This document shows positions 7,778 to 11,959 of a stretch of 11,959 nt of DNA, in pieces. The position numbers were made by a program, and so were the translations under genes. The notes beneath the pieces are model-generated. The model saw only the letters and a program-made list of their open reading frames with translations. It was not told where the DNA came from and did not search any database. Numbering within the stretch: position 1 is the stretch's first letter; the number at the start of each line of letters is the position of its first letter. Where the stretch lies: assembly GCA_029264655.1 (NCBI GenBank), contig JARHZY010000031.1, positions 1-11,959 of the forward strand, read 5' to 3'. Source of the DNA: Helicobacter sp. (GTDB lineage: Bacteria; Campylobacterota; Campylobacteria; Campylobacterales; Helicobacteraceae).

Positions 7778-8653
7778 ATGAAAGGTATAGTTTTAGCAGG
7801 AGGCAGTGGCACAAGGCTATATCCCACAACTTTAATGGTATCCAAACAATTATTGCCTATCTATGATAAGCCTATGATATATTACCCACTTTCAGCACTT
7901 ATGCTTGCACAAATTCGTGAAATATTGATTATTTCAACTCCAAAAGATATACCTAGATTTCAAGAGATTTTTGGTAATGGAGATTGGCTTGGCATGGATA
8001 TTAGCTATTGCGTGCAAGTAAATCCAGATGGTTTAGCACAAGGATTAATTTTAGCAGAGCAGTTTATAGAAAATGATACAATAGCCTTAATCTTAGGTGA
8101 TAATATTTTTTATGGGCAAGGATTTTCCCCTATGCTTTTAGATGCAAAAAAACATGCAACAAAAGGTATTGCTACAATTTTTTCCTATAGAGTTAAAGAT
8201 CCAGAACGTTTTGGCATCGTAGAGATAGATAAAGAGGGCAGGGCGTTAAGTATTGAAGAAAAGCCACTGCAGCCTAAGAGTAATTTTGCTGTTACGGGGC
8301 TTTATTTTTATGATAACAATGCGATTGCTATCGCAAAATCTTTAAAGCCAAGCCATAGAGGAGAATTAGAAATCACAGATGTTAATAATGTATATTTGCA
8401 GCAAGGAAACTTAAAATCACAAATATTAGGCAGAGGTTTTGCATGGCTTGATACAGGCACGCATGATAGTCTTATAGAAGCCTCAAGTTTTGTGCAAACG
8501 ATAGAGTTAAGGCAGGGCTATAAGATTGCTTGTTTAGAGGAGATTGCTTATCATAATGGTTGGATTAATCAGGAAAAATTACTAGAACGTGCTAGCATGC
8601 TTCACAAAAGTGGTTATGGAGCATATTTGCGTAGTCTTTTAGAAAATGAGTAA
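7778..8653 (+). CDS. rfbA: Glucose-1-phosphate thymidylyltransferase
   Basis: This cytoplasmic enzyme (RmlA) joins glucose-1-phosphate and dTTP to give dTDP-glucose, the first step toward dTDP-deoxysugars. The 291-residue product has the expected length. The nucleotide-binding loop GGSGTRL (8-14) is followed by K23 in SKQLLPIYDKPMIYYPLSAL. VNPDGLAQ (81-88) binds the sugar and base. D108 (LGDNIFYG) and D225 (WLDTGTHDSL) are the expected metal ligands, and EEKP is at 160-163. The ATG at 7778 has AGGA (7768-7771) 6 nt upstream. It heads a same-strand cluster with only 6 nt to rfbB. There is no rmlC or rmlD beside it, so its product feeds an amino-sugar branch rather than rhamnose. Confidence 0.97.
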   Translation: MKGIVLAGGSGTRLYPTTLMVSKQLLPIYDKPMIYYPLSALMLAQIREILIISTPKDIPRFQEIFGNGDWLGMDISYCVQVNPDGLAQGLILAEQFIENDTIALILGDNIFYGQGFSPMLLDAKKHATKGIATIFSYRVKDPERFGIVEIDKEGRALSIEEKPLQPKSNFAVTGLYFYDNNAIAIAKSLKPSHRGELEITDVNNVYLQQGNLKSQILGRGFAWLDTGTHDSLIEASSFVQTIELRQGYKIACLEEIAYHNGWINQEKLLERASMLHKSGYGAYLRSLLENE

Positions 8654-8659
8654 GAAAAA

Positions 8660-9676
8660 ATGAAGAATATTTTAATTACAGGTGGGGCAGGATTTATTGG
8701 GAGTAATTTTGTCCTTTATTTTTTAAACAAATATCCCAATTACCATATTTTTAATCTTGACTCTTTAACTTATGCTGGAAATTTAGAGAATCTTGCTGGA
8801 GCAGAACATTATAGAAATTATACCTTTATACATGGTGATATTTGTAATAAAGATTTAATTTATGATATTTTTACACAATATGAGATTGATGCAGTAATCC
8901 ATCTTGCTGCTGAATCGCATGTAGATAATTCTATTACCAATCCAAGTGCTTTTATACATACTAATGTTTTTGGCACTTTCAATCTTTTGCATACAGCTTA
9001 TTTACATTGGTTTCATTCCCCACACACTCCAAAAGAAGGTAGAAAGCATTGCGTATTTCATCATATTAGCACAGATGAAGTCTTTGGTTCTTTGGGGATA
9101 GAAGGCTATTTTTCTGAAAGTACCCCTTATGCCCCAAATTCTCCTTATTCGGCATCTAAAGCATCAAGCGATATGCTTGTGAGAGCTTATTTTCATACTT
9201 ATGGTTTGAATACGCTTATTACAAATTGCTCCAATAATTATGGTCCAAAACAACATGATGAAAAGTTTATTCCAACAATTATTCGTAATGCCTTGCAAGG
9301 TAAGCAAATACCCATTTATGGTGATGGTAAAAATGTGCGTGATTGGCTTTATGTGGCAGATCATTGCCGTGCACTTGATATGGTTTTTCATTCTCAATAT
9401 TATGGGGAAACATTTAATATTGGTGGAAATTGCGAATATAGTAATATACAGATTGCTAAACAAATTTGCACACTTTTAGATTCTCTTGTGCCACAAGCGA
9501 ATGGAGTAACTTATCAAAAACAAATTACTTTTGTGCAAGATAGGGCAGGACATGATAGGCGTTATGCAATTGATTCTAGTAAAATTTTTAAAAAATTAGG
9601 CTGGAAACCTATAGAGAGCTTTGAGAGTGGTTTGGAGAAAACATTGAAGTATTATATGGAGCGGTATTGTGTATGA
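8660..9676 (+). CDS. rfbB: dTDP-glucose 4,6-dehydratase
   Basis: This extended short-chain dehydrogenase (RmlB) uses tightly bound NAD+ to turn dTDP-glucose into dTDP-4-keto-6-deoxyglucose. The 338-residue product shows the Rossmann motif GGAGFIG (8-14), HLAAESHVD (81-89), the catalytic TDE triplet at 138-140 (STDEVFGSLG), and the YxxxK pair Y163/K167 in SPYSASKASSD. NNYGPKQHDEKFIP and IYGDGKNVRDWLYVADH are classic RmlB stretches. It follows rfbA by 6 nt. Its last 8 nt overlap the next gene, so the operon is tightly coupled. The product is the branch point substrate for the ketoisomerase that follows. Confidence 0.97.
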   Translation: MKNILITGGAGFIGSNFVLYFLNKYPNYHIFNLDSLTYAGNLENLAGAEHYRNYTFIHGDICNKDLIYDIFTQYEIDAVIHLAAESHVDNSITNPSAFIHTNVFGTFNLLHTAYLHWFHSPHTPKEGRKHCVFHHISTDEVFGSLGIEGYFSESTPYAPNSPYSASKASSDMLVRAYFHTYGLNTLITNCSNNYGPKQHDEKFIPTIIRNALQGKQIPIYGDGKNVRDWLYVADHCRALDMVFHSQYYGETFNIGGNCEYSNIQIAKQICTLLDSLVPQANGVTYQKQITFVQDRAGHDRRYAIDSSKIFKKLGWKPIESFESGLEKTLKYYMERYCV

Positions 9677-10082
9677 AATCATACAATTAAAGGTAATAAA
9701 TGATAATCGTGGAAAACTTATAGCACTAGAGGCAAATAGAAATATTCCTTTCATGATTAAGAGAGTATATTATATTTATGATACTTTACCTGATGAAGAA
9801 AGGGGATTCCATGCGCATAAAAATTTAGAGCAATTAGTGGTTGCTATGGATGGAGCGTGTGAATTTGTATTAGACGATGGGAAAAAGAGAGAATCTGTGT
9901 GGCTTAATCGCCCTGATATTGGTTTGTATATTGGCAAAAATATGTGGCGTGAAATGAAAAACTTCTCTTACGGATGTAAATTAATGATTTTAGCGAGTGA
10001 TTATTATGATGAAAATGAATATATTCGTAATTATGATGAGTTTTTAAAACAAGTAGGAGAAAAAGAATGCAAAGAGATATAG
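9669..10082 (+). CDS. dTDP-4-keto-6-deoxyglucose 3,4-ketoisomerase (FdtA/QdtA/WlaRB family)
   Basis: This is a small cupin enzyme of 137 residues that moves the keto group from C4 to C3 of dTDP-4-keto-6-deoxyglucose, the step that commits the pathway to a 3-amino sugar. The family pattern is clear: NDNRGKLIALE (11-21), RGFHAHKNLEQLVV with the active-site histidines H48 and H50, and WREMKNFS followed by LMILASDYYDENEYIRNYDEF. I choose GTG at 9669 because GGAG (9658-9661) lies 7 nt upstream and homology begins at once; the ATG at 9673 is out of frame. The gene overlaps the rfbB stop by 8 nt. Whether it yields the gluco (Qui3N) or galacto (Fuc3N) form cannot be settled here. R94 in WREM may favour gluco, by recollection of QdtA versus FdtA comparisons. 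Confidence 0.9.
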   Translation: MYEIIQLKVINDNRGKLIALEANRNIPFMIKRVYYIYDTLPDEERGFHAHKNLEQLVVAMDGACEFVLDDGKKRESVWLNRPDIGLYIGKNMWREMKNFSYGCKLMILASDYYDENEYIRNYDEFLKQVGEKECKEI

Positions 10083-10219
10083 ATAAATATACCAAAGATT
10101 ATTTATCACAATCTTATGATTTTGAAAAAAATATGGTATTTTTTCATCGAAATAAAGTGTTAGAATTTTTAAAGTTTTATAAAGCACAACTTCTTTATGT
10201 AAAAAAGAGAGCGTCATGA
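10067..10219 (+). pseudogene. Remnant of a class I SAM methyltransferase (N-terminal fragment, 50 codons)
   Basis: A 50-residue open frame begins MQRDIDKYTKDYLSQSYDFE and continues with an R-N-K-V-L-E-F-L segment. This resembles the N-terminus of SAM methyltransferases found in epsilonproteobacterial glycan loci, where the pattern (Y/F)-x-x-R-(R/K)-K-x-(L/I)-x-x-(I/L) is followed by ILEIGCG. Here the SAM-binding glycine motif and everything after it are missing; the frame ends FYKAQLLYVKKRAS. The start overlaps the ketoisomerase end by 16 nt and the TGA overlaps the next ATG (ATGA at 10216-10219), so translational coupling is preserved. An in-frame internal deletion would explain this, but a real small protein is possible. 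The family recognition is by eye and should be treated as tentative. Confidence 0.55.
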
Positions 10220-10677
10220 TACATTCTCTCTCTGATGTGCAAAGTAAAAATATTGGTAAAGGAACAAAAATTTGGCAATTTTGCGTTGTATTGCCTAATG
10301 CTATCATAGGAGAACATTGTAATATCTGCTCCCATTGTTTTATAGAAAATGATGTTTTTATTGGGAATAATGTAACAATAAAATCTGGTGTGCAAATTTG
10401 GGATGGCATATGGATTGGGGATAATGTTTTTATTGGTCCTAATGTGAGTTTTACAAACGATAAATATCCACGTTCCAAACAATATCCAAATCAATTTTTA
10501 CAAACTATTATAAAAAAAGGAGCTTCTATTGGTGCTGGAGCAATTATTTTGCCCGGGATTACAATTGGAGAAAATGCACTTATTGGAGCAGGTGCAATTA
10601 TTACTAAAGATGTTGGAGATAATTGCAAAATAATAACTAAAATAAGCACAAAGATTTATGGGGGGGGGGGGGGGTAA
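10216..10677 (+). CDS. Left-handed beta-helix sugar N-acetyltransferase (FdtC/QdtC-like) ending in a poly-G tract
   Basis: A hexapeptide-repeat acetyltransferase of 153 residues. The repeats run through almost the whole chain (IGKGTKIW, IIGEHCNICSH, VFIGNNVTIK, VFIGPNVSFTND, ASIGAGAIILPG, ALIGAGAIITKDV). The stretch CFIENDVFIGNNVTIKSGVQ and FTNDKYPRSKQYP is typical of enzymes that N-acetylate dTDP-3-amino-3,6-dideoxyhexoses with acetyl-CoA. The start ATG overlaps the preceding TGA, with a GAGAG-like site just upstream. The C-terminus is odd: the usual V-x-G-N-P-A-K-I-I-G ending is degraded to IITKISTKIYG and finishes as five glycines encoded by 15 consecutive Gs, then TAA. Changes in the G count would alter the end of the protein. 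The trimeric helix itself is complete, so the protein may be active in this frame. Confidence 0.88.
   Translation: MIHSLSDVQSKNIGKGTKIWQFCVVLPNAIIGEHCNICSHCFIENDVFIGNNVTIKSGVQIWDGIWIGDNVFIGPNVSFTNDKYPRSKQYPNQFLQTIIKKGASIGAGAIILPGITIGENALIGAGAIITKDVGDNCKIITKISTKIYGGGGG
10660..10674 (+). repeat. 15-G homopolymer, candidate phase-variable contingency tract
   Basis: Fifteen uninterrupted G residues in DNA that is otherwise about two-thirds A/T form the last five sense codons of the acetyltransferase, directly before TAA. With 15 G the protein ends at once. With 14 or 17 it ends after a short GKIP tail. With 13 or 16 it gains about 58 residues (beginning VKSHNYIIIVLYKW) and ends at 10850 inside the formyltransferase gene. 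Poly-G tracts of this kind are classic slipped-strand mispairing sites in Helicobacter and Campylobacter glycan genes. Such a run could also fold as a G-quadruplex. Confidence 0.9.
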
Positions 10678-10715
10678 AATCCCATAATTATATTATTATT
10701 GTGCTTTATAAGTGG

Positions 10716-10730
10716 CAATATGATATATTG
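10716..10730 (+). promoter_or_regulatory. Candidate promoter and small palindrome before the formyltransferase
   Basis: CAATAT and ATATTG are 6-nt inverted arms around GAT. The same bases contain TGATATATT (10721-10729), a TGnTATATT extended -10 form, which would give a leader of about 32 nt for the gene at 10768. The G tract ends about 50 nt upstream of this -10, so its length could also affect promoter activity. Evidence is by pattern only. Confidence 0.35.
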
Positions 10731-10767
10731 GTATGTATTTGCAGTATTTATATGCAAGGTTCTATAA

Positions 10768-11583
10768 ATGAGAATTTGTATAGCTGGAAAAAACAATATT
10801 GCAGTATGGGCAGTCCAATATTTATTACAAAGTGGTATCTGCAAAAATGATATACTTATTTTACCAAATACCAATGATTGTGGCATAGATACTTGGCAGT
10901 ATTCTTTATTAAAATATGCACAAGATATGCATCTTACTTTAGTGTCGCTTAATGATATATATCAGATTCCAAATTTACTTTTTATATCATTAGAATTTGA
11001 TAAGCTTATTAAGATAGAAAAATTTGCTAGCACACGGCTTTTTAATATTCATTTTTCTAATCTACCAAAATATAAGGGGGCATATACTGCTATTATGCCA
11101 ATTTTACATGGTGAGAATATTGCTGGTGTAACACTCCATAAGATTGATAATGGTATAGATACAGGGTGTATTGTGAAACAGATTACTTTTCCAATTGCCC
11201 TTAATGATACTGCAAGGGATTTATATATGCATTATAATTATTATGCATTATTACTTTTTAAGCAAAATTTTGCCTCATTGCTTCATGATACCTATACGAC
11301 GATACCTCAAGATTACAAAAATGGTAGCTATTTTTCTCGTAAAGAAATTGATTTTAGCAATATTACTATCAATCTTAAGAAAACAAGTTTTGAGATTCAT
11401 AATCAATTACGTGCTTTTATTTTTAGAGAATACCAACTACCCAATCTCTATGGTATAAATATTATGCGTTCGACTTTAACTCAAGATTTTATAGGGAGTA
11501 ATATAATGATTGAGCAAAACGATAGGTTTATATTATCTGGAATTGATGGATTTAGTATTATTGCCTATAAAGACATTTCTTAA
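10768..11583 (+). CDS. Sugar N-formyltransferase (WlaRD/VioF-like)
   Basis: This 271-residue protein belongs to the formyltransferase family that uses N10-formyltetrahydrofolate. The catalytic triad is present: N93 and H95 in FNIHFSNLPKYKGAYTAIMP, and D131 in VTLHKIDNGIDTGCIV, equivalent to the N-x-H and D of methionyl-tRNA formyltransferase. Its short length, the divergent N-terminus (MRICIAGKNNIAVWAVQYLL) and its place after rfbA-rfbB-ketoisomerase indicate a dTDP-amino-sugar substrate, by analogy with C. jejuni WlaRD and the H. canadensis Qui3NFo pathway. The C-terminal part (IHNQLRAFIFREYQLPNLYG) fits this family's second domain. The ATG has AAGG (10756-10759) 8 nt upstream. A 90-nt gap separates it from the acetyltransferase stop, unlike the tight spacing upstream, so it may have its own promoter. 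Confidence 0.9.
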   Translation: MRICIAGKNNIAVWAVQYLLQSGICKNDILILPNTNDCGIDTWQYSLLKYAQDMHLTLVSLNDIYQIPNLLFISLEFDKLIKIEKFASTRLFNIHFSNLPKYKGAYTAIMPILHGENIAGVTLHKIDNGIDTGCIVKQITFPIALNDTARDLYMHYNYYALLLFKQNFASLLHDTYTTIPQDYKNGSYFSRKEIDFSNITINLKKTSFEIHNQLRAFIFREYQLPNLYGINIMRSTLTQDFIGSNIMIEQNDRFILSGIDGFSIIAYKDIS

Positions 11584-11710
11584 ATATTATTATGCTATGT
11601 ATAAATAGAGTTTGGGGCTATTGTATTCTATAGGCTGCTATTTTTGCATATTATTTTACTTTTCACATTTTTGTCTTATATTTTATAGATAATTATCCTT
11701 AATATTTGAG

Positions 11711-11716
11711 TATAAT
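11711..11716 (+). promoter_or_regulatory. Promoter -10 box for thyX
   Basis: A perfect TATAAT, preceded by TTTGAG, lies 34 nt upstream of the thyX ATG, and would give a leader of about 28 nt. The upstream stretch is T-rich, as usual for Helicobacter promoters. The thyX gene therefore appears to be transcribed separately from the sugar cluster. Confidence 0.6.
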
Positions 11717-11750
11717 ACAAAATAAATTATATAGACTAAGGAAATCTACT

Positions 11751-11959
11751 ATGCAGGAAAATGCAGTCTGTATGCATGCATCTTATATATCTCAAAATAC
11801 ACTACAAGTTACGCTTTTACATAATACGCCCTTAAGCGTATGTAGCCATGCAATACGCACATGTTGGGATAGCCATAAAAAAAGTGATAATGGCGGTGAT
11901 ATTGACAAAGACTTAATACATAGAATAGGGAATGTTAATAAGCATAAATCTACTTTAGA
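11751..11959 (+). CDS. thyX: Flavin-dependent thymidylate synthase ThyX, N-terminal part
   Basis: The window ends 69 codons into this gene. ThyX methylates dUMP to dTMP using methylenetetrahydrofolate, NADPH and FAD, and replaces ThyA in Helicobacter and Campylobacter. The segment SHAIRTCWDSHKKSDNGG followed by DKDLIHRIGNVNKHKSTL closely resembles the N-terminal part of H. pylori ThyX as I recall it (AIRTCWQSFEYSDDGG, DKELIHRVGNIFRHSSTLEH). The catalytic RHR-type motif lies beyond the edge. The ATG at 11751 has AAGGA (11738-11742) 8 nt upstream; a second ATG at 11772 lacks such a site. The product has several more residues before the conserved core than H. pylori ThyX. It is not part of the glycan pathway, although both draw on the folate pool. 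Confidence 0.92.
   Translation, partial: MQENAVCMHASYISQNTLQVTLLHNTPLSVCSHAIRTCWDSHKKSDNGGDIDKDLIHRIGNVNKHKSTL

Noticed and set aside
10044..10494. Minus-strand open frames opposite the methyltransferase remnant and acetyltransferase
   Set aside because: They are shadows of the beta-helix repeats in the opposite frame, with no start signals or recognisable product.
10675..10850. In-frame fusion of acetyltransferase and formyltransferase through G-tract slippage
   Set aside because: The two genes share a frame only when the tract leaves the TAA at 10675 in place. The two other frames stop at the GKIP tail or at 10850 in the wrong frame, so no tract length fuses them.
11584..11660. Intrinsic terminator after the formyltransferase
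   Set aside because: AAATAG and CTATTT can pair across a long loop before a short T run, but the stem is only 6 bp and interrupted, which is too weak to call.

Overview
The window is low-GC, AT-rich DNA from an epsilonproteobacterium, most likely a Helicobacter. The reasons are the protein sequences (ThyX, PheS/PheT, HIT, TypA), the extended TGnTAnAAT -10 boxes, and the HIT-pheS-pheT neighbourhood, which I recall as HP0404-HP0403-HP0402 in H. pylori 26695. No rRNA, tRNA, CRISPR array, insertion sequence or prophage gene is visible.

Layout. (1) Positions 1-3189 hold three housekeeping genes on the minus strand: HIT protein, then nth (endonuclease III), then typA/bipA, which runs off the left edge. 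A 433-base AT-rich gap separates HIT from nth. (2) Positions 3190-3344 are a divergent promoter region with a perfect 8-1-8 palindrome at the presumed HIT transcription start. (3) Positions 3345-6748 hold pheS and pheT, overlapping by one base (TAATG). (4) Positions 6749-7777 are a gene-poor stretch of about 1 kb with a weak terminator-like hairpin, a long AT-only-stemmed inverted repeat and a 22-nt palindrome just before rfbA. (5) Positions 7778-11583 are a compact plus-strand nucleotide-sugar cluster: rfbA, rfbB, a 3,4-ketoisomerase (FdtA/QdtA/WlaRB type), a 50-codon methyltransferase remnant, a left-handed beta-helix sugar acetyltransferase ending in a 15-G tract, and a sugar N-formyltransferase. 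(6) From 11751 a ThyX gene begins and is cut by the right edge.

How the genes work together. RfbA and RfbB make dTDP-4-keto-6-deoxyglucose. The ketoisomerase moves the keto group to C3. An aminotransferase not present here would give dTDP-3-amino-3,6-dideoxyhexose (Qui3N or Fuc3N). Two acyltransferases then compete in principle for the C3 amine, one giving N-acetyl and the other N-formyl. No rmlC or rmlD is present, so rhamnose is not the product of this cluster. The likely destination is LPS O-antigen, capsule or another surface glycan.

The most interesting signal is the 15-G homopolymer that forms the last five codons of the acetyltransferase. It is a strong candidate for a phase-variable contingency locus, placed exactly between the acetyl- and formyltransferase genes. 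Slippage would change the acetyltransferase C-terminus and, in one frame, carry ribosomes 83 nt into the formyltransferase gene. This suggests, but does not prove, a switch in how a surface amino sugar is acylated.
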